Assembly (NCBI RefSeq): GCF_003668575.1
Contig: NZ_RCVZ01000015.1
Coordinates: 34,927 to 98,926, forward strand
Origin: Falsibacillus albus
GTDB lineage: Bacteria > Bacillota > Bacilli > Bacillales > DSM-25281
Direction of reading: 5' to 3'
Length of the DNA: 64,000 bases
How positions within the stretch are numbered: position 1 is the stretch's first letter; each line of letters starts with the position of its first letter. Shown here piece after piece: positions 54,254 through 62,753 of this stretch. The position numbers were made by a program, and so were the translations under genes. The notes below the pieces were generated by a model, which saw only the letters and a list, made by a program, of their open reading frames with translations, was not told where the DNA came from and ran no database searches.

Positions 54254-55395
54254 TTCGCTGCCTCCTCTTTCTGAGCCTTTGTAATAATATCAGCAAGTAT
54301 CAGCCTTTTATCTTCATTAAATTCAAGCGATGTCATTTCATGGTAGAAGCTTTCGAATAGCTCCAGCTCAGATTTTTTCTCACTCTTCACAGATTGGAAG
54401 AATTGCTTTTCCTTCATATCGAGCACATCTATCTTGCGCTCCAAGTGCAAGATATTTGGATATACCTGTCTTAATTTGTTAATTGGATCAATCAATGCAC
54501 CTTCATCACGGAGAGTGATTTTCAAGTAGTCATCTGATTTCTGCGCTTCATAAACTGATGGATCGAGCAACTCTTCTAAATGCCCCTCCAACTCGCGCAT
54601 ATCCCGTTCCGGTTTAAGGACCCTTTCCTCGATATTGATTTCACCATTTTCAGATACCTCTATTAAAGAAACGCTTTTTCTTTGCTTCGATTCAGAAAAA
54701 GAATATTTTAATAGTGAACCTGAATATCGGATGGATTCGTGCTTCAATGCATCCGGACTATGTAAATGGCCCATGGCTGTGTAGGAAAAGGGTGCGAATA
54801 AATCAGATGTGACACATCCCGATCCCCCCACCGACAATGTTCTTTCGGAGTCTGTTTCTTTTCCTCCCAATACAAAGGCATGTCCTACAAATATATTCGG
54901 TTTGTGTGGGTCAAGATTCTCTTCTATTTTCCCTATGATCGCTTTCATTGCATCTTGGTGGCTATGGATCGTATCATCCTCAAGAACCTGTCTGACAAGT
55001 CCGGGTTCTGCATATGGGACAAGATAAAAATCCGCGCCGTTCAAATGGACAGGGCTGAAATCCTTGGACAATTTTCCTTTTAAATAAAATTGATTATGGC
55101 GGTACCAAGAGGAACCAAATGATAATCTTTCCGCACTATCATGATTGCCTGAGACGGCGATGATCGGGGTCTCTAATTCCACATTGATCTTGAATAATAT
55201 CTCATCCAGTAAATCAACCGCATCCGTAGGCGGGACAGACCTGTCATATAAATCACCTGCAATGATCACCGCATCTGGTTTTTCCTCTTCTACAAGACGG
55301 ACGAATTGCTCCAGGACGTATCTCTGTTCACTTGTCATATATACACCATGTACCAGCTTTCCAAGATGCCAATCAGCTGTATGGATAAACTTCAT
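54250..55395 (-). CDS. sbcD: Nuclease SbcD subunit
   Basis: The product is about 381 aa. Phosphoesterase motifs appear in order: DWHLGK near residue 10, GDLYDRSVPP near 47-56, GNHDS near 87, GHAF near 168 and GHLHSPD near 206, which bind two manganese ions. It is the exo/endonuclease partner of SbcC. Start ATG 55395 after GAGGTGAAAG; six extra upstream codons are possible but unneeded. sbcD and sbcC are coupled as in most Bacillus. Confidence 0.95.
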   Translation of the reverse strand: MKFIHTADWHLGKLVHGVYMTSEQRYVLEQFVRLVEEEKPDAVIIAGDLYDRSVPPTDAVDLLDEILFKINVELETPIIAVSGNHDSAERLSFGSSWYRHNQFYLKGKLSKDFSPVHLNGADFYLVPYAEPGLVRQVLEDDTIHSHQDAMKAIIGKIEENLDPHKPNIFVGHAFVLGGKETDSERTLSVGGSGCVTSDLFAPFSYTAMGHLHSPDALKHESIRYSGSLLKYSFSESKQRKSVSLIEVSENGEINIEERVLKPERDMRELEGHLEELLDPSVYEAQKSDDYLKITLRDEGALIDPINKLRQVYPNILHLERKIDVLDMKEKQFFQSVKSEKKSELELFESFYHEMTSLEFNEDKRLILADIITKAQKEEAAK

Positions 55396-55510
55396 TTCTT
55401 TCACCTCATTCATCGAATATCAACGTTTCTCTATTATATCAAACTCTCATTTTCCTGAGAAAATGAGCGAATCACTGGAAAAACCTGAAAAAAAGAAAAT
55501 TAAAAAAACA

Positions 55511-55840
55511 TTATTTATGTCCAGGTGATTTTAGATTCAATAGTATGACTCCAGCAATGATCAATGCAATTCCTGCAAGACTGGCCGGACTGATTTTTTC
55601 CTTCCATACCAGGACACCGATGACGACGGTTGCAGCAGTCCCTACCCCGGACCATATTGCATAGGCGACACTGAGCGGAATGACTTTCAAAGACATTGAG
55701 AGGAAAAAAAATGCGGAACCAAAACCAATGATCACCCCGATTGCAGGGAACGGCTTTGAAAAACCTTCTGATGCCTTTAGCATTGATGTACCGAATAACT
55801 CTGATGCAATGGCGAGCGCCAAAAATATGTATGACTTCAT
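55511..55840 (-). CDS. Small multidrug resistance (SMR) family transporter
   Basis: The 109-aa product has four transmembrane helices with the essential Glu14 in the first (LALAIASELFGT) and the loop VAYAIWSGVGTA characteristic of EmrE/SugE-type proteins. It is a proton-coupled exporter of cationic compounds or guanidinium. It begins 18 bases after the YndJ-like gene, so it is probably the last gene of that operon. ATG follows GGAGG. Confidence 0.88.
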   Translation of the reverse strand: MKSYIFLALAIASELFGTSMLKASEGFSKPFPAIGVIIGFGSAFFFLSMSLKVIPLSVAYAIWSGVGTAATVVIGVLVWKEKISPASLAGIALIIAGVILLNLKSPGHK

Positions 55841-55857
55841 GGTCTACCTCCAAGCTG

Positions 55858-57462
55858 CTAATCTCTTTTTTTGATATCATAGTCAATTTCTAAAAATTCC
55901 ACTCCGAATATCCACATTCGATGAATGGCCACCAACTCAGATTTGGATTTATTTAATATATGAAATGACTCCTCAAGGGGCAGTTTTATTTTGATGAAAG
56001 GCAATGCTAAATAAATGCCTTCGTCACCGTACGCACCGTTTCTGGAACGGCTGCTCAGGAACAGTCCATTCTCCTGGTTTCTGGGCAACAGAATTCCGGT
56101 CATGTTTGAAAATGGAAGCGGCAGTGCAATATTCATATAGGTTTCACCATTATGCATATGCTTTGAATATATGGCCACAAAAATGGTTTCACCATGTTGA
56201 TTTTTTCTGACCCAAGCCCTTGGTGATTCCCTTCCATCTTTTCTCTCCGAAATACCGTAGATTTTGCCTCCCATCCTTGTTCTTGATTCGGATAATGGGA
56301 GATTCAACTGTTGGACAAATGTGCTGAGAAGGCGGTAAAAAAACGCCAATGGTTTAAACCAGCTCTTCCACCTAACCCTTGCAGATAATTCGTATGATCC
56401 AGTGTTTTCATAGAATTGCCTGATAGCTGATGAAACAGCTTCTGCATCGAACCAAGGGGATTGATAATCGTGCAATGAATCAATCAACCCCAACCCTTGC
56501 CGATCATCAACAAGGGAATATCGAAACAGATAACCCTCACCAATTTGCCCTCTTCCCTTGATCCTGCTCATAGGAATGTCACGGAAGCGAAAAGATGCTT
56601 CAGGTCTTTCAATGAGCCATCCAGCCAGTGCTGGCAAGACCACTCCGCATGCGTTTACCGCCCCATGGATCCATATCATTTGATTAATATCCAAATAAAC
56701 CATATCACTTACTCTTCCAAATGCATATATCATTGAAAAGGAAATGGTTGCCATCAGGGAGATCGAGGAAAGGGATAAGAGGAATTTGGCAATTTTAGAT
56801 CTAAATGCGGTTTTCATCATCAGCATGCTGTAGACATAAAGAGCGAATGCATACAGGGCGACGGACATGAACTCTATGATCCGTGAGTATGTGATCCCTG
56901 CGGCAATCAGCATCGGACCAGCACAGATCATCGTCACTGAAAATAAAAATAATCTTCCCTTTACCATTTGTTTCCTTCCCAGCAAGCCAGCAGAAATAGG
57001 AAGGACGAATGCCGAATAATGAAAATGGATGGCTGTCAAAAGGATGGTAAGTGAATCAAACCCCATTACGCGCCATTTGGCTTCATAAGCAAGCAGCCAG
57101 AATCCTCCCAATGCCAGGTAGATGAATCCTATATCGATAGAGGCTTCTTCCAAATATCTTGTTCCCCTTTTCAAAAGGTTCCCTAATCCACAAATGCATA
57201 TGAAAGCAGTAAAGAACGTCCAGATCAGAACCCAATATGTCTGCCCGAATGCTAGCACCAATGCAGCGCCTATTGCAGAAGGAAGATACAGAACACGAAG
57301 AAAGAGATTGTATATACTGCTTTTTTCATTAAGCAGCATTAGTACAAGCGGCACAAAGACGAAAATTGAAGCGCCCAGCAGAATTTCCAGAACCAGCAAA
57401 TCTTTCAATCTAAAGGCAAGTAGGCAGAGAAAAATACTGATCCCTACAATAAGGTTCATCAA
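55858..57462 (-). CDS. yndJ: YndJ-like membrane protein
   Basis: The 534-aa product has ten or so hydrophobic segments in the first 290 residues, then a soluble C-terminal half of about 240 aa with patterns such as GEGYLFRYSLVDD and ESFHILNKS, resembling the YndJ family of B. subtilis (about 545 aa). Its start overlaps the upstream gene by 4 bases (TTGA). Found with yndH- and yndG-like genes in B. subtilis too. Function unknown; possibly lipid- or surface-related. Confidence 0.7.
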   Translation of the reverse strand: MMNLIVGISIFLCLLAFRLKDLLVLEILLGASIFVFVPLVLMLLNEKSSIYNLFLRVLYLPSAIGAALVLAFGQTYWVLIWTFFTAFICICGLGNLLKRGTRYLEEASIDIGFIYLALGGFWLLAYEAKWRVMGFDSLTILLTAIHFHYSAFVLPISAGLLGRKQMVKGRLFLFSVTMICAGPMLIAAGITYSRIIEFMSVALYAFALYVYSMLMMKTAFRSKIAKFLLSLSSISLMATISFSMIYAFGRVSDMVYLDINQMIWIHGAVNACGVVLPALAGWLIERPEASFRFRDIPMSRIKGRGQIGEGYLFRYSLVDDRQGLGLIDSLHDYQSPWFDAEAVSSAIRQFYENTGSYELSARVRWKSWFKPLAFFYRLLSTFVQQLNLPLSESRTRMGGKIYGISERKDGRESPRAWVRKNQHGETIFVAIYSKHMHNGETYMNIALPLPFSNMTGILLPRNQENGLFLSSRSRNGAYGDEGIYLALPFIKIKLPLEESFHILNKSKSELVAIHRMWIFGVEFLEIDYDIKKRD

Positions 57463-58085
57463 GAAGATCGCTCCCCTTCCGATGGACGGAACATTCCATT
57501 ATAGGATAAAAGTGTCCCAAATATCGGATTTGTAATGTGAACTTCAATTTCAAAACACTTCAAGCTATCGTTGTAGGATTCTAGAATGGTAGCACATCCA
57601 TAGAACCAACGAAGAATGGGCAGATCCCGCCCCAATATCCTGATATATTGTTTTTGGGACTGAAAATGGATGGAACCATTTTCAGTGACTTCCACCGATA
57701 ATGTAGAAACAAAAAAACTCGGTTCCCCAAAATAATCCACAATTTCTTCATCTCGCTCTCCCATTTCCATTACTGCATCGAAATGCCTTCTCTTGTTCCC
57801 AAAGATAAATTCTCTGTTCCAGACAACTGCTTCCTTGTCTGAAACATTCCGAATCACGCTGTTTTCAATCCGGAAAGGGATGTTGCGGCCACGTTCTGGA
57901 AAGAGCATCTTTAGCTTGATGCCAAATCTAAATAGTTGGCGTATTAAAAAATGACCGCCGGTGATTTCTTTCATCACACCAGCTGCAGTGAATCTTTTCG
58001 TCCCAGTTAAACGGTATCTCTCCTGCAGTCTTGGATGCAGGCGTTGATAGTTATCTCCTAAAATTTCCTCATAAATCGATGTCAA
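57459..58085 (-). CDS. yndH: DUF4166 domain protein (YndH-like)
   Basis: The 208-aa product carries the DUF4166 pattern: YEEILGDNYQRLHPRLQERY at the N-terminus, a GGHFLIRQLFRFG segment, and a C-terminal SPYNGMFR-like end (LLSYNGMFRPSEG). It starts at TTG 58085 after AAAGGGAG, directly following the yndG-like frame, and overlaps yndJ by 4 bases. Soluble; role unknown. Confidence 0.75.
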   Translation of the reverse strand: MTSIYEEILGDNYQRLHPRLQERYRLTGTKRFTAAGVMKEITGGHFLIRQLFRFGIKLKMLFPERGRNIPFRIENSVIRNVSDKEAVVWNREFIFGNKRRHFDAVMEMGERDEEIVDYFGEPSFFVSTLSVEVTENGSIHFQSQKQYIRILGRDLPILRWFYGCATILESYNDSLKCFEIEVHITNPIFGTLLSYNGMFRPSEGERSS

Positions 58086-58087
58086 AC

Positions 58088-59004
58088 CTAAACTCCCTTT
58101 CTAAATTGTTCCTTTTGGCGTTTGCAATTTTCTACTGAAGGATGCACGCTCGATGAAACCAGTCCGATTATGGTACAAATAATAAGTAGGCCATTTAAAA
58201 CAACGGGATTAAATGGGTGGACAAAAGAGGACGGCGATGCCATACCAGCAGACACAGTCAGCAATACTATTATTAAGATATGGAAAAGAAAAAGTTTATC
58301 CTTTTTAAATGGTAAAAGCCAGCATAATCCAAAAATCACTTCCAGCATGCCGATCAGATGCACCAATGATTGATTAAAATTATGGTCGCCGATCAATGAA
58401 GACAACCAATTTATTTCTTGCGGATGGGTATATATAAGTTTTGGTATGAGTCCTTGATAAATCCAGACGAAGGAAAAAGCTAAACAAACGAGCCAGTAGA
58501 CAAGATAGGTTTGCAGAATCTGTTTCGGATGAACTTTTCTTTCCAGCCAAATCCTTAGTGCATCAAAGCTCCAAGCAGTCACCCAACCCATCAATGGCCG
58601 AAATATCAATCGATCAAAGATATCTCCGATCCGTCCAAAATTCGTTACATAATCATATTGGGTCTCAAAAAAGATTCCCTTTGGAGTTTCTGAATACTTC
58701 CAATACCCCCTTCCCTCCTTAATTAGCGATAAAGGATTGTCCGTCCAAAATCTTAATGAGGAAACTCTTATTCCATCCTTCTCTATTTCGCCAACTGTCT
58801 CCCCATTACCGGTTATAGAGAGACCAAACCCTATATTGGTCTTGTATAGAAAACGTTGGACATCATTAACTTTGTCCATGTATGAATATCACTGAATCTC
58901 ATATCCCATTCTGTATGAAGGTCAGGGGATTGAGTATATTCCCATAAATTTTCCATGGTTGTATCCATATGGATGCCAACATAAATTGGAGATCTTTTTT
59001 TCAA
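58088..59004 (-). pseudogene. yndG: YndG-like gene with frameshift near the 5' end
   Basis: TTG 59004 follows AAGGAG by 8 bases and encodes KKRSPIYVGIHMDTTMENLW, then SPDLHTEWDMRFSDIH, an SRPBCC-like start. At about 58885 this frame fails, while the next frame continues DVQRFLYKTNIGFGLSITGN to a stop at 58088 (263 aa from its own ATG 58879, which has no ribosome binding site). One added base would restore a single protein of about 305 aa: an SRPBCC-like domain, then about five DoxX-like helices. The break may be a real mutation or a sequencing error. Downstream yndH and yndJ look intact. Confidence 0.6.
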
Positions 59005-59094
59005 TTGGAGACTCCTTTTCTAGAAATTGTATATCGGTACTAGTATACTAAAAATATACATTTTTCGGGCATTTTTTATAGGAGATGACACTTT

Positions 59095-59244
59095 TTGAAG
59101 GTTGAACACAGAAAAAAGAAGAGTTGGATTCGTTCTTTAGTTAAGGATGGAATTATTGATATATTCTTCGATGGTTTATTAGAGGTGTTATGGTTGATGG
59201 TCCGTGGAATATTCCGTTTCATAATCAAAGTATTCGATAACTAG
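59095..59244 (+). CDS. 49-aa cationic amphipathic protein
   Basis: TTG 59095 lies about 11 bases after AGGAG. The peptide starts basic (KVEHRKKKSWIRSLVKDG) and continues as a hydrophobic, probably amphipathic helix (IIDIFFDGLLEVLWLMVRGIF) ending FIIKVFDN. It has its own terminator at 59262-59310. It is divergent from yndG. No family recognised; a membrane-associated small protein is likely. Confidence 0.55.
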   Translation: MKVEHRKKKSWIRSLVKDGIIDIFFDGLLEVLWLMVRGIFRFIIKVFDN

Positions 59245-59261
59245 CTGATAGGGATATCAAT

Positions 59262-59310
59262 GAAAAAGACCCAGCAGCCTCCATCCCTCAAATGCTGCTG
59301 GGTCTTTTTC
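59262..59310. terminator. Bidirectional terminator
   Basis: GAAAAAGACCCAGCAGC and GCTGCTGGGTCTTTTTC form a perfect 17-bp stem. It serves the small plus-strand gene and the convergent STAS gene, whose stop it touches. Confidence 0.9.
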
Positions 59311-59854
59311 ATTTGCCTGCTGTGACCTTTTCGAAGTGCAGTTTTTTTCCATCCATCAAGTATTGCAGGGCTGTCCTAAATGTTGAATGGGCTTTAAACG
59401 GAAAATCAATCCCGGAATGGACAATATCCTTAATAATTTTTGGCGAAAAACCTACATACATCGGCTCGACGCCCATCAATTTCAATGATGCAGAAAGATC
59501 AGCGACCTCTTGTGCAAGCCTCCCATAGCCAAGCTCTTCTACCTCATTTGAACCGATACCTGTAAAATCAATGATCGCTGCATCAATATCCGTTTCATAA
59601 ACAGACTTCAAAATCTTCTCACGAATGTTTATTAATCGGTTTTCATCAAGCCTCCCTGTTAACGGGACTAGGATGGTATTCGGAACGATTGATGGGATAA
59701 TGGGTGCAGAAATCTCCTGAAGTACTGCTTCATAATACTTTACTTTCTCTTCAAGCTCTTTCACATATTCTGACTTTTTCAATGTTGATGCCCCTTTTTC
59801 GCTAATAAAATCAATGGGTTGTTTTCGTATTCTTTGCTCTTTGTCTAACATCAT
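59309..59854 (-). CDS. STAS domain protein, RsbR-like without sensor domain
   Basis: The 181-aa product has a short charged N-terminus, then EVLQEISAPIIPSIVPNTIL and a STAS fold (VPLTGRLDENRLINIREKIL; AIIDFTGIG). The N-terminal sensor domain of RsbR proteins is missing, and the position of the phosphorylated Thr (IIDT in the RsbR at 32111) reads SNEVEEL here, so RsbT-type phosphorylation is unlikely. ATG follows AAGGGGGTG. It may be a divergent stressosome component or a separate anti-anti-sigma-like scaffold. Confidence 0.75.
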   Translation of the reverse strand: MMLDKEQRIRKQPIDFISEKGASTLKKSEYVKELEEKVKYYEAVLQEISAPIIPSIVPNTILVPLTGRLDENRLINIREKILKSVYETDIDAAIIDFTGIGSNEVEELGYGRLAQEVADLSASLKLMGVEPMYVGFSPKIIKDIVHSGIDFPFKAHSTFRTALQYLMDGKKLHFEKVTAGK

Positions 59855-59989
59855 TATAGCACCCCCTTAAACAAAGGTATAAAAAATATCTTGTTTATCT
59901 CCAGTCCCACCTACTTAAATACCACCAATTCACTTCAAATAAACTTAATGAAGGAGGCATTCAGAAATTTCTGCATGCCTCCCTGATTG

Positions 59990-60130
59990 TTAAATTCCTT
60001 TCAGTTGATCAGGTAAACTCAAGATTGACTGAACGACTGCATCCAATTTGGATTCTATTCGATAAAGAAGATACAGTGTTACGACAATCGGAAATCCAAC
60101 TTCATTGATAAAAGGAATCCATTGATCCAT
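59990..60130 (-). CDS. YvrJ family protein
   Basis: The 46-aa peptide MDQWIPFINEVGFPIVVTLY continues LLYRIESKLDAVVQSIL, matching the YvrJ family pattern: a helix with a membrane-like centre followed by a coiled region. ATG follows GGAGGGAAAG. It lies downstream of the DUF1659 and DUF2922 genes; the three small families are often found together in Bacillus. A hairpin at 59951-59983 (GGAGGCAT / ATGCCTCC) follows. Function unknown. Confidence 0.75.
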   Translation of the reverse strand: MDQWIPFINEVGFPIVVTLYLLYRIESKLDAVVQSILSLPDQLKGI

Positions 60131-60206
60131 TTCTTTCCCTCCTTTCATGATCATTATCGATTTTCAATACACTCGCTGCTTTAAATTGAAGGCCGAGTAA
60201 AGCTGA

Positions 60207-60247
60207 TTTTTGCGGAAAGATGCTCTCTTTCCACTCCAATCAAAATC
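60207..60247. repeat. Fragment of dispersed intergenic repeat
   Basis: The + strand reads TGCGGAAAGATGCTC, then CTTTCCACTCCAATCAAAA, an eroded terminal copy of the same repeat as at 1-30. Confidence 0.45.
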
Positions 60248-60286
60248 AGATGATAAAACAATCCCCTTTAGATTACTGCAGATTAT

Positions 60287-60317
60287 AAAAAAGGGCCTGT
60301 CCAAGTGAACAAGCCCC
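60287..60317 (-). terminator. Rho-independent terminator
   Basis: On the minus strand GGGCTTGT and ACAGGCCC pair and are followed by six T residues, just past the DUF2922 gene. Confidence 0.75.
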
Positions 60318-60324
60318 CTGCATA

Positions 60325-60546
60325 TTAAACGATTGTATAATCCGTTACATTTCGCTCAACAACCCTTGCTCCTTTTACAGCAGAGTACGAAGCATCTGTG
60401 CTTGTAAAGAAAACGTCTGCCGCGATGATTTGATCCATGGATTGTTTGACTTGGACTGTATCGATGGGTTCAATCGGATCATCGATCGAAAGTTTCGCCG
60501 TTTTTCCATCACTTGTGAGGAATTGAAGTTCCAGCGCCTTTGCCAT
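60325..60546 (-). CDS. DUF2922 protein
   Basis: The 73-aa product fits DUF2922: ALELQFLTSDGKTAKLSIDD, then PIDTVQVKQSMDQIIAADVF and ends VTDYTIV. ATG follows AAGGAGGTG. It is paired with a DUF1659 gene 37 bases upstream. Both are small beta-rich proteins without signal peptides; the role is unknown. Confidence 0.85.
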   Translation of the reverse strand: MAKALELQFLTSDGKTAKLSIDDPIEPIDTVQVKQSMDQIIAADVFFTSTDASYSAVKGARVVERNVTDYTIV

Positions 60547-60583
60547 CTTATCACCTCCTTAAGAATTTTTTTCATTTCTTAGC

Positions 60584-60802
60584 TTACGGTTGAATGTTAT
60601 AGCGGTCGTCTCGTTCAACCACGACAAGGTTTTTTGAACAAAGAGCCCTCAATGCTTGCGCTGCTTGATCAAGCTGGTCCGGTGTTGAAGCCATTCGGAT
60701 GTTGCTATAAGTTTTGCTTTCTAAGACCGGCTTCCCATCCTCGTCCAGTCCTCCATCAAAAAACAGCTTCATTTTGGTATCTTTTAATAATGACTGAGCC
60801 AA
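60584..60802 (-). CDS. DUF1659 protein
   Basis: The product is about 72 aa. Starting at TTG 60802 gives AQSLLKDTKMKLFFDGGLDE, then GKPVLESKTYSNI, as in DUF1659 proteins; GGAGG lies 8 bases before this TTG, while GTG 60811 abuts the ribosome binding site. It is the first of the DUF1659-DUF2922-YvrJ group. Function unknown. Confidence 0.82.
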   Translation of the reverse strand: MAQSLLKDTKMKLFFDGGLDEDGKPVLESKTYSNIRMASTPDQLDQAAQALRALCSKNLVVVERDDRYNIQP

Positions 60803-60969
60803 CGTCCTCACCTCCCTTCACCCTCTATATGGGGTAGGAGTAAAAAAAGGGACACCTCTTTACCAAAAGTTTCGTTATAATAAAATTATTGATTACCAGA
60901 TATATGAAGTGAATCTATTATTTGTAACGATCTAGAAATTGTTTTTATGGAATTAGGAGGTAGACATAC

Positions 60970-61986
60970 GTGATTGAAGTGGACAAAATTCGGAAGGATT
61001 ACAGGATTTTCGAGCGTGACAGCGGTCTTAAGGGTGCAGTGAAAGCATTATTCAAGAGAAAATATGTAACCAAGGAAGCTGTCAAAGGCATCAGCTTTTC
61101 TATTTCTAAAGGTGAGATCGTCGGCTATATCGGTTCAAACGGCGCTGGTAAATCGACTACGATAAAAATGATCAGCGGCATCCTGACACCTGACAGCGGA
61201 GAAGTCAGGGTGAATGGAATCCTTCCGTATAAAGAACGAACAAAAAACGCCAAAGAGATAGGTGCAGTTTTCGGACAACGTTCTCAGCTCTTTTGGGATA
61301 TTCCGGTTCAGGAATCTTTCGAGCTTCTGAAGCACATTTATGAAATCAGGGATGATATTTTTGAGAAGAATGTGGATCATTTCAAAGAAGTACTAGATTT
61401 AGAACCTCTTCTTTCTGTTCCTGTCCGGCAGCTTTCACTCGGACAAAAAATGAGGTGTGAGCTGGCAGCAGCCTTTCTACACAACCCATCTGTTGTATAT
61501 TTAGATGAACCGACAATCGGACTTGATGCCTCGGTTAAAATAAAAATCCGCGAATTTATAAAAAAGATGAACCGGGAACAGCAGACAACCATCATCCTTA
61601 CCACTCATGACATGCAGGACATAGAAGAATTGTGCAATCGCATCCTTATAATAGATAACGGCTCGCTCATCTATGATGGAAGCCTTCTCGAGCTTAAGAC
61701 CAGCACCAAATATAATCGGATTGTACAAATGGAAATTGAAGACGGCAGTCGTTTTACCCTCCCAGCAAAGTTAAAAGGGATTGTCCTGGCCGAAGAAAAA
61801 AATGATCCTGCACACCTGCTTCTATCATTCAACAGCTCGAGGATAACAGCAGGAGAAATCATGAAAGAAGTGATGGCTGTATACACAGTAAAGGACTTCA
61901 CTGTCAAGGAGCCGGGAATCGATGCTGTCGTCCAGGAAATTTATGAACGGGGGATGGCTTCATGCGAAAATACTGGGAGCTATTAA
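60970..61986 (+). CDS. ABC transporter ATP-binding protein (ABC-2 exporter)
   Basis: The 338-aa product has Walker A GSNGAGKST near residues 56-64, the Q-loop GAVFGQRSQL, signature LSLGQKMR (about 156-163), Walker B VVYLDEPT and switch His in LTTHDM. A 90-aa C-terminal extension follows. Start GTG 60970 lies 8 bases after TTAGGAGGT. It overlaps the first permease gene by 25 bases. It powers export through the two following permeases; the group is linked to export of lipids, antibiotics or siderophores, and the substrate here is unknown. Confidence 0.9.
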   Translation: MIEVDKIRKDYRIFERDSGLKGAVKALFKRKYVTKEAVKGISFSISKGEIVGYIGSNGAGKSTTIKMISGILTPDSGEVRVNGILPYKERTKNAKEIGAVFGQRSQLFWDIPVQESFELLKHIYEIRDDIFEKNVDHFKEVLDLEPLLSVPVRQLSLGQKMRCELAAAFLHNPSVVYLDEPTIGLDASVKIKIREFIKKMNREQQTTIILTTHDMQDIEELCNRILIIDNGSLIYDGSLLELKTSTKYNRIVQMEIEDGSRFTLPAKLKGIVLAEEKNDPAHLLLSFNSSRITAGEIMKEVMAVYTVKDFTVKEPGIDAVVQEIYERGMASCENTGSY

Positions 61987-62753
61987 TCTCACAGATTAAA
62001 GTGGACACTGCCTATATAGCCTGGTACTGGGCGGATATGTTTTCTTCCATCCTGAGGCTCTTCATCATGTATTTTTTCTGGGCGGCCGTCTTTCAACACA
62101 AGCATGACCTTTCTGACATATCATTTGAATCGATGATTACATACGTCGTCCTGGCGATGATCATGGAAAGCTATATCACAGGTGCTGGAACGATGCTCGC
62201 TCATAATATCAAAAATGGCGACATAGCACTTGAACTCTTAAAACCTTATGATTATTTGACAAAATTGCAATTCATGGATTTAGGTTCAAAAGTGAGCGGA
62301 TTTGTGCGAGCTTCCATCCCCGTGTTTCTTCTAGGCTTTTTTTTCGCAGATGTTCAGCTGCCAGCAACACCAGGTGGCTTTTTGCTTTTTATCATTAGTT
62401 TCATGATTGGAATATGTATTGGGGCGCAAGTCGATTTAATTATTGGTGTTTTTGCCTTTTGGACGGTAAATATTTGGGGTCTGAGAGTATTAAGGGAGGC
62501 TGTTGCCAAGTTTTTCTCAGGTGCACTGGTACCCTTGACCTTATTTCCTGATTGGTTTCAAGCCATCAGTCAGTACCTTCCTTTCCAGTCCATGATTTAT
62601 GTACCAGTCGCCATCTACACTGGCCAAATCCCGGCGGGAAAGGAAGCATATCTTTCCGTGCTCACCCAATGTGTATGGTTAATCATCACCTTTATTTCTG
62701 TAAGGATCATATGGTCTCAGGCCATTAAAAAAGTAACAATATTCGGAGGATGA
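61962..62753 (+). CDS. ABC-2 type permease, first subunit (ABC2_membrane_6/DUF990)
   Basis: The 263-aa product has six hydrophobic segments and the pattern NGDIALELLKPYDYLTKLQF, typical of the ABC2_membrane_6 (DUF990) permeases that occur in pairs. ATG follows GGGGATGG, inside the end of the ATPase gene. It would form a heterodimeric channel with the next gene product. Confidence 0.85.
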   Translation: MRKYWELLISQIKVDTAYIAWYWADMFSSILRLFIMYFFWAAVFQHKHDLSDISFESMITYVVLAMIMESYITGAGTMLAHNIKNGDIALELLKPYDYLTKLQFMDLGSKVSGFVRASIPVFLLGFFFADVQLPATPGGFLLFIISFMIGICIGAQVDLIIGVFAFWTVNIWGLRVLREAVAKFFSGALVPLTLFPDWFQAISQYLPFQSMIYVPVAIYTGQIPAGKEAYLSVLTQCVWLIITFISVRIIWSQAIKKVTIFGG

